Assembly (NCBI RefSeq): GCF_014805625.2
Contig: NW_023998415.1
Coordinates: forward strand, 37,926,228 to 37,990,227
DNA: 64,000 bases
Source of the DNA: Glossina fuscipes
Lineage: Eukaryota; Arthropoda; Insecta; Diptera; Glossinidae
Direction of reading: 5' to 3'
A program made the translations under genes and the position numbers. The notes under the pieces were generated by a model. It did no database searches. It had not been told where the DNA came from and saw only the letters and a list, made by a program, of their open reading frames with translations. Shown one piece after another: positions 13,201 through 24,712 of the stretch (position 1 is its first letter; every line of letters begins with the position of its first letter).

Positions 13201-16200
13201 TCGCAGATCAACTCTGCAATATAGAGTTAAAAAATAAAAACTAATAAGGAGAAAACCGAAATATTGTTACTACCTTCGGTTCGGTCTTAGCCCTCTTCCG
13301 CGAACAAAGAAATTCCTAAGACTGCTGTGATGATGAATTCTTTATTTCACGTTCGTCATAAGGTGCAGATGCATACGTTTCAATTTGGCTATGGTCTGCT
13401 TTATACTAAACTTTGTACTTTATACTGCTGAGTTATATTCAGATTGTTGTTTTTAGGAAACATTGATTGAATGAATCAAATAATGGCAATAATGTAACAT
13501 CTGTGTAGACAGCTTTTTTCTTATTTGCACAAGGAGATGAATTGGAAATCATCTGCGTATGCTTATGTCCATAACATATAAGAGCAATTTCACCGGAAAC
13601 TCATTAAAAATAATAATGTCCGATAAGTTTGTCGTTGTTAGGGTTAATAAACTTTCGCAAAAAAAATAACAAGATAGAGTATTGCCGTCGATCACGACCG
13701 GCTATTAAATACCCTAAATCACTTCAACTTGCGCAATTGTTTGGTTACATCTTCGCCATAAAATATCAATCATAAATCCTTTTAATCATACGAAGGCATA
13801 ACTTTTCAGGTCGCGACAAGTTTTCGAGCCCATGTACTCGGGGTATCGTTCGTGCTTGAGCAATCGGTTTATCAATATTTCAATAAAATATCTTGAAAAT
13901 TTGCGAGCAATAGATTAGGGATATATATGAGACGATCAGGCTTAAATCAGTTCAGAAAACGAACCTGAATTGATCGGTATATTGAAAAAAAAAAGAACTT
14001 CCAAGTGTAATATATAGTCCTGTAAACTTAATATGCTCTTAACACGAGTAGCATAGAGCATTAAAACCAAAGAAAAAGTCTTGAGTCAAACTTGCAGCGA
14101 ATTATGAATATCAATCGTTCGACTCAGAAGCACTAAAAACGTTCAAATTCTCATACCATAAATATGTTAACAGGTTCCTATATATTGATTAAAATTTTCC
14201 TATTGACATTGATTGATCGATTTGTGGATTAATAGTGAAAATATTTTGCATTTTTGTTGTTCTCTTTTGGAGATTGCTTAACAAGCTTTAAGTAGATTCG
14301 ACTCATTTGTAGGTGGATTTTATTCTAATAAAAGTGCATGTGCTAAACTAGACGGACGGAATTGCATATGACTAAAATCACAGTATCTTACAAATTTGCA
14401 CTTGTTACATATCTATCAGTGTTACCTATATATCTTCTCTCTATTTCCACTTCTTCACAATTACCTTTCGATGATTGCTTTTGCTTCGATTCTTTTGCTC
14501 ATTCCTGCCGCTTATGCTACGATTTCTGTATTGAATTCGTAAAGCTCGCTCTTATTACGGATCCGCTGAAGAAACGCGAAGGTTAAGCCCTCGACAATAT
14601 TTGATATTAAGTTTTTTACAAGTTCATTTTAATAATTTGTTGTTGTTTAGTGTTTTACGAATATTTAGTGCACTATGAGTTTGCTGGAAGACTCATAATT
14701 GAAAAGAATATTCTTAGGATAGATTTTTAATTTCTCCAAATAATTAACGTAACGTAATGATCCAGATGAACGATACGCATATATAATTATGTTAAAAACA
14801 ATAAATTTGATGTCTTCAAGTCTCCGGAACGCAAGCGAAACGAAAAAATTAGTACGTCTCAGCTCACGGCGATGCGTATAAAAATTAAATCATCTATTTT
14901 TGATGGCGAAAATGTATAATTTTATGAATGGCTTATTAAATTATTCCTATCGTGAAATGTGTTACGCAGAGATTCGAAAGAAAAAAAAACCAAACACAAA
15001 AATAATAATAATAATAAAAAGTGATTAAAATGTAGACATCTCTCTATCTGTTTCTTTTGAAAGATAGAAAACAAAAAAGAGCAAAAAACAAACAACCTAA
15101 ACAATAAATACATTTCTACATATTGTTATGTTTATACATACGTGAAATGATCGTCGAAGTTGATGACTGATTTTCATCTCTGATTGAAAAAAGCATGCCT
15201 TTCTGGTAATGTCGCCTTTAAAATTATGCTAACTGACAGTTAGTTAGATATCCGGACTTTAAACAAGAAATAAAATTTATTTAGATCAAATTTGTGCGCG
15301 AGATTGGTACTCAAAATGAAAGATGGCAAGAATGGTTATACGAATACCAAAAATGTGCAGAAACTGATCCTTTATTTGGATAAAGGCAAAGAACGATCTC
15401 ATCGATTCGATATCGAAAGGCGCTGCGAAACATATTCCGCCCTTAGTAATGAGTTTATTCGCGATTCAGTGAATAATAATCCAGATGGTGAATAATTTCA
15501 ATACACTTCGAAATATATTGATAGATCGTCGTCAACGGTCAATAGTGCGAATTTTTGACCGTTCATTTCGCAATATGATTCGATATATTCATTTTTATAG
15601 CCTCTAACTTAAGGAAGAGCGAATTTGTAATCCAAAATCTTGAAAAGTGCCATAGAAAAGTCTAAAACGCAAAAATGGAACACTGCTGGATGCTGTTGTA
15701 CAATGTTTATTTGAAAATGTTCTTGCCTTTAATTCTTGCTCTCAACAAATATTGATGCAATCCTATCGTAACGCTACCTCGCAAAATTGCTTGAGTTCCT
15801 TATTAATATATCATTGCAATATTTACACTCTGCGATTCTTAGAAATCCGTCTAAAAAAGAATCGTATAAATAATACTTTGCGAAAAACCGTGCAAAAAAA
15901 GTAATAATGAAATCCACATTACATATTTATAAAAAAAACAAATTTAAAAATTTAGTGAGCGGTGAAAATGCAGTCCGCAAGTACATACAAATTGAAAGCA
16001 ATTATTCGATAAAGCTGCTCGATAATAAGCGGGCGCGTTTATTACGAACGATCAGTAGATATGTTCAGATATGTCTAGTCGGATTTAATTCCTCTGTTAT
16101 TATCGCCCTCCGTTCGTTTTTTTTTTTTCTTTTCCTGTATTTATAAAGTCTGTTGGTAGCATTTTTTCGCCCTTTTTTGGGTTCCCAACTTGCTTATATA

Positions 16201-18531
16201 ATTCTTGATATCCAAGTTTTGGTAAGACACTGTCAAAATGAAAATAAAAAAAAAAAACTTTTTTGGATTCGTGCAAAAAAAGTATATTTCCAAGCCCGCA
16301 CGAATTAAAAATAAAACAAGAAAAATTTGTTTTGGCATTCGTGCAAAAAAGAATGGAAAAATGAAAATCGTGTAAAAAAAGAAGAATGTGTAAAAAATGA
16401 GTTCGGTATAGTTGTTAAAACCTGGCGACAGACTTGATAAGATGTTGCAATAAATGAAATTGAGAATTTCTTATAATTTTATTGCAATAAATTTGCGGTC
16501 ACACTATTAGTTGTTAAAACATTATTCGTTTCTTGTTTTTTTTTTTTTTTTTGATTTTATGTAACGAACGTATAAAGCTTTGGGCGCACACATTGTATTG
16601 AGATTTGGCATCGCTTGGTTTTCGTATAGCGCCGTAAAATGTCGAACGTGGTAATGTCTATCTATCGTTAACATTAAAAATGTTGCAAAGAAAAACTGGT
16701 AGAACAGCTCGTGAAAATTTTGCGGTTCTCTATCGCATTTATAATTGTTGTTGTTTCGGCTACAAAAAAAAAAAAAAAAAAAAAAAAAAAACAAGCAGCA
16801 AACGTAATTATCGTTCCATGGATAACGCCTACAGATAAACTTTAATTTTACACCGTGTACAGGTTTAAAGCCGCTTTATATTTGCTTGCTTATCGCTTAT
16901 TGATAGTGTCGAGATACCAAGAGCTGACAAGGAAATTTGGAGTTTTTTTTTATTACAAACATCGATATGGGTTTGTAATCGGGCTCATACGTTAGAAATA
17001 AATACGTGAAGTTTTCTCAGCAACACACCCCTAAACACATGTCGTAATTTCGTAAAATTAAATAATTATCTAGCCCATGATCATTACTACGCCCGTCCGT
17101 CTGTCCGTCTGTCCGTCAGTCCATTTGTCTGTCTATCCCTCCACCCACCCATGTTGTGTTTCTCTTCTCGTTGCTCCTCATAAACGCGTGTGCTTTGCAC
17201 TAAAACTTTGCGAGCTGTCCGTTTTCGTGTAGTTTTCGGAAGATCACTGGATCGGATGAGACACAAAGCTTTGTGCATGCATATCGGTATTTTCTTTTGC
17301 GTTAGATATCAGTTCATATTATGTTGAATACCGCTTTACACATACATTTGATATAGTCGAACGATGAGCTGATTAGTGTGGACAACAAACACACATGTCA
17401 CGAACAAAGCATTTAACATATCTCTTGAATTAAGATTATAACTATGAGGTATCTACACTATAATAAGCTGTAAGCTTTATTATGTCTTATGTAAAGTCTA
17501 AGCTAAGTTCCGATGCTTATAAACAGGTTGTAACCGTTTTTCCATGAGCGATTGGAAATTCTTGGCTTTCTCAGTTTAATGCCCAATTCCAAAAGCCTTT
17601 AGATAACAATAGTAGTTATCTTGTTAAAGCAGATATAGAACTTAGTTGCTAGAAGCTTTTAATAAGTTGAGCGCCGTGGGAAAAATACGCCGAAGGCACG
17701 ATGCATTCGAATTTATGACTAGTGATTGATAATACATTAAATAAAATATTTTCTACTATTGCGTTAACGTAAGTGGGTCGTTCTTTTTTTTTTCTCCTTT
17801 TTTTTTTAATAAAAAAACAATTTATGGCGAATTTTTCCTCATAATACCTGAGTTCTTGTTAGGGGTCGAATCTGAAAAGGAAATGGAGAAGAAAGACAGG
17901 TGCAATCATTGCAGGAATGGACATGCAGCCCCGATAGCAGCGGTGATCTTTACTTGAGTAGAAGGATGCATTTATTATAGTCGCATCCACTCGTGCTGTG
18001 ATTTCGTTTAGTTAGTCCCAGTGGTTCTTTCCACTGACGTAAGAGGAACTAGAAGAATTTTGTACTTTAGTTCTGCCGTAATTTTATTGTTATTCTTCTT
18101 ACAAATCTGCGTCTTTATATAGGAATATCGTTTAGATTTTGGTTTGGTAGTTCAATTTCATCCAATTATAAGTAGAGCTTTTTTACTACATAATCGTTAT
18201 TTAATTTTTATTAAAATGTAATAATTAAATAAATAAAATTTAAAAAAAAAAAAAGGAAAAATTCTCCGAAAATTGAGAAAGCGAGCATTTTCATCACAAA
18301 TGCCTATACAACAGGTGTTCGTATTTGTAATCCTTGTGCTGCCGCTCAATAACGGAATAATTTATAATTGAAAAGTAAGAGAATAAATTTTATTTAATTA
18401 ATTAAAAAAATTACCGCTGGTTGGGAGCCATAAATTTCAGCTCTAACCGAGCTTTCCAGCAGATGTGAACTCTCCTCATTGGACCCTGAAGCCATTTTAT
18501 GATTTGATTCCGACGAGGCCGTAGACGACAT
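4300..18531 (-). CDS. MFS sugar transporter, facilitated trehalose transporter (Tret1)-like, CG10960 type
   Basis: Plasma-membrane facilitator of the SLC2/sugar porter family; insect Tret1 relatives move trehalose or glucose between haemolymph and tissues. Four coding exons on the minus strand join in phase 0: 18531-18415, 6423-5812, 5237-4986 and 4899-4300, giving 526 residues. Family motifs are all present: GRK loop near residues 129-131, PESPTYL 237-243 at the end of TM6, QQLCGIN 310-316 in TM7, DKLGRR 358-363, PWLMMGE 420-426 and PETKGKSL 487-494. The tail is Asn/Ser-rich. Introns are 86 bp, 574 bp (GC donor) and about 12.0 kb. The sequence resembles Drosophila CG10960 more than Tret1-1/Tret1-2, as I remember those proteins. 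Substrate is inferred from the family, not shown here. Confidence 0.9.
5238..5811 (-). other. GC-AG intron of the transporter
   Basis: On the minus strand exon 2 ends ...TATTTG and the intron begins GCAAGT instead of GT. It ends in a poly-T tract followed by TAG before GTCAGC. The reading frame and the conserved PESPTYL-VSK join require this donor. The acceptor polypyrimidine tract is an uninterrupted run of about 28 T (plus-strand A run, 5240-5268). Confidence 0.85.
7655..7677. repeat. (TA)n microsatellite
   Basis: Uninterrupted TA dinucleotides inside the first intron of the transporter; further shorter TA runs occur at 7907-7924 and 8145-8159. Confidence 0.8.
9227..9282. repeat. ACTCA/ACTGA pentanucleotide repeat
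   Basis: About ten tandem five-base units, shifting from ACTCA to ACTGA along the array, in the first intron of the transporter. A TTTAC pentamer run lies just upstream near 9055-9070. Confidence 0.75.
9525..9875 (+). repeat. Dispersed repeat family B, copy 1
   Basis: Diverged copy of a dispersed element. It shares with the copies near 29, 33, 34 and 40 kb the phrase around TTTTCAAAATAA, the GGTCGA...CGAAAACAC segment, a GACGG/ACAGA stretch and a tail of the form TAATAT...AAGTGGTGTA. No coding capacity is visible. Confidence 0.55.
11411..12163 (+). repeat. Dispersed repeat family A (mini-me-like), long copy
   Basis: Begins AACAAGTAAG and ends with a GTGATGGGTGTAAAA tail. Inside are a GATACCCATATCGG segment, a TTTTTGCGACCAGA segment, a short GACGGACAGACA (GACR)n array, then CTGATCAAGAATATA and CCTTTTGGGTGTTACA. 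The same order of blocks is found at 60010-60716. The paired GTCY array and (TA)n block is the hallmark of the non-coding mini-me/Helentron-associated elements described in flies, which is why I compare it with them. Confidence 0.65.
18415..18531 (-). CDS. First coding exon of the Tret1-like transporter
   Basis: A 117-base exon (39 codons) on the minus strand, from ATG at 18531 to a GTAATT donor at 18414-18409. An in-frame TAA lies 12 nt upstream of the ATG. The peptide is Ser-rich and acidic (begins MSSTASSESN and ends GSQPA), typical of the cytoplasmic N-terminus of these transporters. It ends in phase 0, matching the phase-0 acceptor (TTTTTGCAG) before exon 2 at 6423, whose first codons, EQQNLLNKM, continue the frame. 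I infer the linkage from phase, strand and character; an alternative is that translation starts at the Met of exon 2 (residue 48) after a non-coding first exon. Confidence 0.72.
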
Positions 18532-18589
18532 GATTTGATTTTAATATCTCTGCTTTTTTTCTTTCCTATTAAATGCACTACTTTTCAAA

Positions 18590-18590
<1 letters not shown>

Positions 18591-18620
<30 letters not shown>
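18591..18620. repeat. (TA)n microsatellite
   Basis: Fifteen TA units, about 60 bp upstream of the first transporter coding exon on its 5' side. Confidence 0.85.
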
Positions 18621-18622
<2 letters not shown>

Positions 18623-19419
18623 TATAATGAATGATATGTTTCAACTATCAATATATCGAAATATTTCGCTCTTAAATTGTTTCTGCTTTCAAAAAAATAT
18701 ACATATATTCTCATATATTGGAAAATTGCGTTCCTTGCTTCTATTAATGTCCTTGACAATACGCCCTAATGTTCTCTCGGTGCTATAAAATTATACTTTG
18801 ATTTTTTGTTGATTTTTTTTTTTTTCAAAACACTTATTAAAACCGCCCACAGGTTATTTCTCCGAGAGCATTTATGCGTCTGCGCCGAAAATAGAGAAAC
18901 GTTGTCTTTCATAAAAGATTTAATGAAGCACAATTTGTTGTTTTTTTTCTATTTTTTCTTTTTTGTTCTTTTTTTATTTTTTATTTATTTTTTTTTTTTG
19001 TATATTTTAATATCAAAAAAATATTTAATTGATTAAAGTAGTAAAATTAAATTTAAGATATTGCAATTAAGCGAATGATAAATGGGCACGATTTTTAGCT
19101 TAACGGTTTAACGTCTAAGTTACAAATGTTTTATTTCTGACCTTACGCGCTGAGAATTACGTATTGCATGCATGTACTTATCCATAGATGTTGTTGCTCT
19201 TCAATTTTGGCCTTTCAAAGAGAATAATCTCTCTCTGATTCCGGCGCAAGCAGCTCGCTCTCTGTATCTGCATATTAGTCTCAATGGGTACGGGCCCCCT
19301 TTTTTTTATTATTATTAGAAACTAAATTAAAAGGAAAAACATTGTACTCATCGAAATAAATAAACAAGCATACACATTCATACATCCATATATATACATA
19401 TCTATATACATATATGTAC

Positions 19420-19475
19420 ATATATGCATACAAATATACATGCGTACATACATACATACATACATACATACATAC
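19420..19475. repeat. (TACA)n microsatellite
   Basis: Tandem CATA units preceded by interrupted TACATA/TATACA units. It creates spurious Tyr/Val/Cys-rich open frames on the minus strand. Confidence 0.8.
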
Positions 19476-20384
19476 GTATATAGAGAGTGTATGTATTTCT
19501 CTGTACATGAAAACAACAAATTATGCCTCTTCATCTTAGCAAACGCAGTAGCAAAATTCTAGCAAATGCAAGACTCATTTTAGCATAAGTCGAATCTTGT
19601 ATGCTCACTATCAGTCAGTAGTCGTCCAATAGTTTTTTCGTTGTTGAATTTAAAAAATATAATAAATAAAAACAAAAAGTCTCTTAAGCGCCTTTGCAAT
19701 GATAGCTAAAATTATTTAAATGGCAAAGCAATCTACTACGTGTCCTTTGCGGTATTGTTTCCTGTATTTTTTATTACAATACCGGTTATGGCACTTTCTT
19801 CAATTTACAAACATGCACATATGTATATATTTATGCAATTTTACTGCATTGACATATGTATATACCCAGTGGCATTCTTAAGCAACATTTCTCGTTTTGC
19901 TGCCAATACATTGAATGCATGCACGGTGGTGTTCAACGATAAATGATATAATTAAAAATGTGCTGCGAGATGTGCAAAACGTACTTTTGTAAGAAAATAA
20001 AAGCAATGAAATTTTGTGTTATGGAAACGTGATCATCCTCTCATATATTTCTGCATTGTTGCATCAAGTTTCTATCTTTGGCGCTACGGTACCATATTGT
20101 GGCATGGTTGTGCAAAAACATATACAAGAAACATATAATCTATTTGCACAATAACACCGCGAACGGGAGAGACACGAGACACGGGAAAAAGCAATGGCTG
20201 AATTCAATTGGCGGTTAGTTGACGTTTCACATAAATTTTTACAACTTCATAAAGTAAATTGAAGACTTTTTATTCTCTATTGTAAACACTCTAAAGGACC
20301 TAATTGTGTTCATTTTTGCCTCACATTTAAATTAATATTTAATTCGTAATTCATTAATTATGAACAAGTGAAAACTCTATAGGT

Positions 20385-20670
20385 GTCAACCATTAAACAT
20401 ATAACGACTTTTCAAAATAAAGTGGTTCGATTCAAATAATTTGCAAGGGGGTTAGTCGTTGAGCCCTAAACAAGTCATATTTCATAAAAAAACAAAAATC
20501 TTAAAAATTTACGGCCTTTAGATTTTATATAAGAAAACAAGACGGACAGAGGGACAGAGGGACAGACCACATTAGATCGATATCATATAATTGATGGATG
20601 GATGTAGCTCAAGTCCTTGTGTATGTTGCATACATTTGTACCTGACCTTACTAGAAAGGGTGTAGGGTAT
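20385..20670 (+). repeat. Dispersed repeat family B, copy
   Basis: Begins with the AACATATAACGACTTTTCAA phrase of the family, contains GACGGACAGAGGGACAGA, and ends GGGTGTAGGGTATAAAA. Internally shortened compared with the 33-34 kb copies. Confidence 0.5.
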
Positions 20671-22739
20671 AAAACAAATTTCGATTTTGTAGACATCAAG
20701 ATCTATGAACATAAGCTAATGATTTTTAAAATGATAAAAGTCCATTTCATTTATTATTGTATTATTGGCATTGCACATCTCGTCGAAAGAAATGTATTCC
20801 TTTAGAGTTAGCTAAGTTAAAATGTATTTACTGTGAATTGATGAACAGCGTAGACAATTTAAAGTTAATTTGTAATGACAATAAAAACAAAAATAAATAT
20901 AAACAAAAAGAAAAAAAAAGGGTTAATAACATTTTCTAACAAAGCCGATGTGTCCTAATTTCAAAATTTAAAATTTTAAATATGTACAAACTGTAGCGGT
21001 ATAAAAACTGAAGAAATCAACGATAATATTAATGTATGCCTCCTATCTCACATTATTTTTTTTTTTGTATGTATTTTTTTGAATTTAAAAATTAAAAAAA
21101 AAAAATTTGAAAAATAAAATATTTACGTAACGCCGGTCGTATCTTTTATATGGGACTAGTGTAGAAACCTGTTGAAAGATAACGAATAAACCAGGTTAGA
21201 CGGACACCTGATTGTTTATTATTATTATTTTCTTTTATTACATTATTTACAGGTTCAATTAGTTTAATGAAGGTTGGAGAGCAATATAAATGGCGTTCTA
21301 TACAATTTCATTTTGCACGTCAAGTGTTTTGATTAAGTGCCACTTCACTTGGTAAGTATGTCGATTGATGTCAAGTGTACAATTGTCTGGCTAAAGCAAT
21401 TTTAAAAGCAGAAAGCAAAAAGCAGAAAGCAGACTGTAAAAATTTAACCATCTTTCAAGTTGTAAATATGAGTGATTGCTTAAGTTCGGTTAAGTTTCCC
21501 TCTTCTCGAGTGCATCCAGTTCGTGCTGTACTTGAAATCGAATTCTGCCACGTAGGCCTATTAGCTGTCGGAGAGATTATCATACACGTTAAATGTAAAT
21601 CAATCAAACTATTATCGATGAAATTTTTTTCAGTTTACAATTCACGACACACTACTCAATCATTCGTATCTTTTAGAAGAGATTTCGATAGTAATGGAAT
21701 TACAATAGTTTATCGTCCAGCGATGCATATATAAATAAATGTGTAAAGTCCAACGTACTTATCATCACATTTATCCTACAATATGTCATTAGATTGGGTG
21801 TGAAAGGACAACAACTTCTCTAAAGTAAATCATTTAAAAAATAGAAAGCGAAACGCTCGCACTTATTATCGGACGATTTGTTTATTCAGTAAGAATTTTA
21901 TAGGTTAGATAAGTCGATTAAGTCAATTTTCGCTTTCTTCCTTTTATACGTTTGAGATGCTATGCCGTTTCTCGCAAATGTGGATTTTAAAGATCGTTCG
22001 ATGCCAAAAACTTTCGCATAAAAATCATCTGTTTGTAGTGTCGTGGTGGATAGATGATTATTTTAGCTCTATAATTATATCAAATCTACTCGCGAAGGGG
22101 GAGTAAAAAACCAAGTGAACAACGAAACCAATAAAGTTGCATTCGCGCCAATTCTTTATATCTATCCATCAAGCTCTAAACTTTTATCTAAAATTTATAA
22201 AAATGAACTTGCCAACTAATTTATCGGAGCCATTTTCGCTAAAAGAAAGAATTGATAAAGGGTTATGTCAAGTTTTGCTGGTAGTATTCCCGAATTTCCA
22301 TACCCACTCTACTTTTACATCAAACACGTTCGATTTATCATAGTAGGGTGAATTTATTAACTAATTTATTAATTGTTTTTACCCAACAGTCGTGTTCTCC
22401 TTTATGTATATACAATATTTAGGTCAGAACGAGATGATTATGCATGCGGTATAGATTAGGCAAAAAATCCAAATAGCAACGAACTGACTTTGTTATTAGA
22501 AAATTTCAGAGTTTTGTCTCAATTTCAATATCATTTTTAATGAATTTTCAAGAAAGCCATCAAGAAACCTTCATACGAGCTTACTAAAAATTACAGATTT
22601 ATATATGGGGAACTATACTAACAAGCAGCGCCATAAAATTTACAAGTTCTTATACTAATAAACAGAGAATAAAGAACACGCAAAATCGTTATAGGGAATC
22701 ACGGCCCATCATCTCGCTTAACGCAATTGTTCATATTGC

Positions 22740-22845
22740 GACTTTTCGAAATTAGGTATTATATAGGAATTGGCCGAGAAAATGATCCAATCCGAACCAC
22801 TTTCAATAGCGTTGGTCGTCGGCATAGAACATGTCGTTAAAACCG
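22740..22845 (+). repeat. Dispersed repeat family B, fragment
   Basis: Short fragment matching the middle of family B (AATTAGGTATTATATAGGAA...CCGAACCACTTTCAATAGCG), with neither end preserved. Confidence 0.45.
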
Positions 22846-23971
22846 TTATATCTCTGGAAGACAAGACATTTCGCTAGCATCTGTGTGCGATAGAATGCGT
22901 ATCGAATAGGTCTGTATGTGTGAGTGTATTACCATTATCGTAGAAATACTTGTGCGCGTTTGTGCGTTCCTTTTGCATAAGCAATTGTATGTACGCGTAT
23001 AAGGAATGGTATTTTCAATTTTTCGATTTTTCCGCAAACATTGTGTGAACACTTTTTTTATTAATAAATTTGCCTTTTTTTCGCCTTTTTGGACATTTAC
23101 TAACAAAGAAGGGCACTATATATTTCCTATTGTTGGTATTGTTGTTATTGATATAGATAATGCAAATAGTTTGTTGAAAGTAATCTTAACTCCTGGATGA
23201 TAGAAAATACACTTTGCATTAACTCCAGTGAGACTAAAGCCTTATTTTTCAATTCTTCGCGCAAAACTTAACTTTGACAATGTCTTTGCCCAAGTTTTTC
23301 TTATCATCCGAAAACGGTCTAACAATCTAAACGTATATCCGTCTCTATAGGTTAAACAAATCATTTCGCATTCGCTCTCCATGATGCATAGAGATAGAAC
23401 TTAGACAGACTTCAAAGTATTGCTAATCGAATAATGCACTTTGTTCATAACATTAAGCTTAGACACCATATCCCCTCCTTTGTTCATGCTTTCTAAAAAT
23501 TCTCCTTTCTTGATTATCTAAAATTGAGGTTGTTTATCTATTTCGACAAATTCATTCAAACGGCAAGCCATTCGGTCGCCAGACTGCATTTTTTCTAGAT
23601 CGAATAAAAACACCTTTGATATTACTATCACATTCTTCTAGCTCACCACTCGAACGATCTTTTACTGTTCGTGTCACTAGATATTGGAATGCGTCACCAT
23701 TGCGCCTGAAATATTTCGATGATTGCTTGAACATGCTTGTTTAGAAGAAAATTGACCACACTGCTCAACACATAATGTATATATATCGTTGCTGGTAGGA
23801 ATTGATGATTACGGGGGTTTATAAAGCAAAATGAGATGCCATCTGGCTAACTTGTATGCTCACTTGCATAAAATGAAAAAAAAGAAAGACAAATAAAAAC
23901 AACGATATGAAAACAATGTTCGACTTTGCTCAACATAATTCTAAAAAAAAAAAAAAAAAAAAGTTACGTAG

Positions 23972-24066
23972 AAAAAAGCCCCGCGAGGAATTGCACCCGC
24001 CGCTGCCTGAAAGTAAATATCATTGCTTAATCGCAACAGCTATACTAACCGCGCTACTATAACTGC
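23972..24066 (-). pseudogene. tRNA-like relic (degenerate Pol III unit)
   Basis: On the minus strand, GGTTAGTATAGC resembles an internal box A. About 35 bases later, GGTGCAATTCC resembles a box B, and a run of six T (a Pol III terminator) follows directly after GCGGGGC. A TTGC/GCAA stem could be an anticodon arm. No 5' acceptor strand pairs with the 3' end and no anticodon loop fits, so this is at most a tRNA pseudogene or the head of a tRNA-derived SINE. Confidence 0.25.
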
Positions 24067-24365
24067 ACAACTTGTTGCTCTTGAAACTGAGATATGCAGT
24101 GGCGAGCAAAACTCGTTAGATTCAATTCATACAATTCATGTGCTTATCGCAGTAGAGGAAAAAATTGTACGTGAAACATTAATCCTGTCCTCATTAAAAT
24201 TGCCCTCTCTGTAAAAACAACAACAAACTAGAATTTACGGCTAAGTAAATAAGATTACGCTTCATTTATCTAATTTTGCATGTTTACTTCGTACGTTCGC
24301 ATGTCTGTGAATTGATTGTGCATCGATTACTACGAAAAATCGACATTATTTCAGTAATTAAGCAA

Positions 24366-24712
24366 AAGAAACCTGCCCCATCTGACGCTGTAAACAGCTC
24401 AATAACTGGCCTGTAGAAGATTAGAAACGAGCGATATGGTCAGATGAAATCAAAGCTAACATCTGATGGCAAACAATATTTTTGAAAACGGACGAGTGAA
24501 TACGTTTAAAAAATCCAAGTCTAATGGCGACATAATCTTATGGAGTTATTTTATATGACAGCCTGGAAATGGAAAAAACAGGCTATCTTGCCAGCATACT
24601 CGCGACAAATTTGCCTGATTTTATTGAAACATCTGCGTATCTTGCCAGCATGACAGAGATCCTAAGAACACACAGCAAGAATAGTTAAAAACTGGTAAAA
24701 AGGATGAAAATT
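24366..24712 (+). pseudogene. Tc1-like transposase relic
   Basis: Read with several frame changes, the plus strand gives, in the right order, pieces of a Tc1-family DDE transposase: W-PVED-KRAIWSDE (the first catalytic Asp context), SDGKQYF-KRTSEYV, NGDIILWSYF, DFIETSAY and EILRTHSKN (corresponding to the D-PKHT-KN block). Stops and frameshifts make it dead. No inverted ends were found, so the copy is truncated on both sides. Confidence 0.6.

Larger units (their letters stand above)
6424..18414 (-). other. 12-kb first intron of the transporter
   Basis: Large intron with no supported gene inside. Contents: (TA)n at 7655-7677, a pentamer repeat at 9227-9282, a family B repeat near 9525-9875, a long family A repeat at 11411-12163, a GTGCAC pair at 12274-12289, a degenerate family B copy near 13675-13990, many poly-A/T tracts (7219-7238, 9900-9919, 10877-10902, 16762-16791) and a GTCC/GTCT stretch at 17093-17130. 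The short open frames here are A/T-rich and show no recognisable domain. Confidence 0.65.
18532..24360. other. Gene-poor region, repeats only
   Basis: The upstream side of the transporter first exon; its promoter must lie here or further out, but no core element is convincing. Contents: (TA)n at 18591-18620 (antisense to the gene, just inside the first exon's upstream flank), poly-T at 18947-19003, a TACA microsatellite at 19420-19475, a family B copy at 20385-20670, a family B fragment near 22740-22845, and a tRNA-like relic at 23972-24066. The 119-codon frame at 21375-21734 matches nothing I know and has no domain. Confidence 0.5.

Noticed and set aside
15292..15495. 67-codon plus-strand frame, basic
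   Set aside because: No domain, no splice signals, and it lies in the transporter intron on the opposite strand.
17090..17135. GTCC/GTCT repeats as a CRISPR-like or coding array
   Set aside because: No spacers and no repeat-spacer periodicity; this is the GTCY simple array typical of dipteran repeats.
19281..19534. Minus-strand frames rich in Tyr, Val, Met and Cys
   Set aside because: Translation of the TACA microsatellite.
21375..21734. 119-codon plus-strand frame
   Set aside because: Matches no family I know, and no start context or splice partners support it. Kept out as a probable chance frame.
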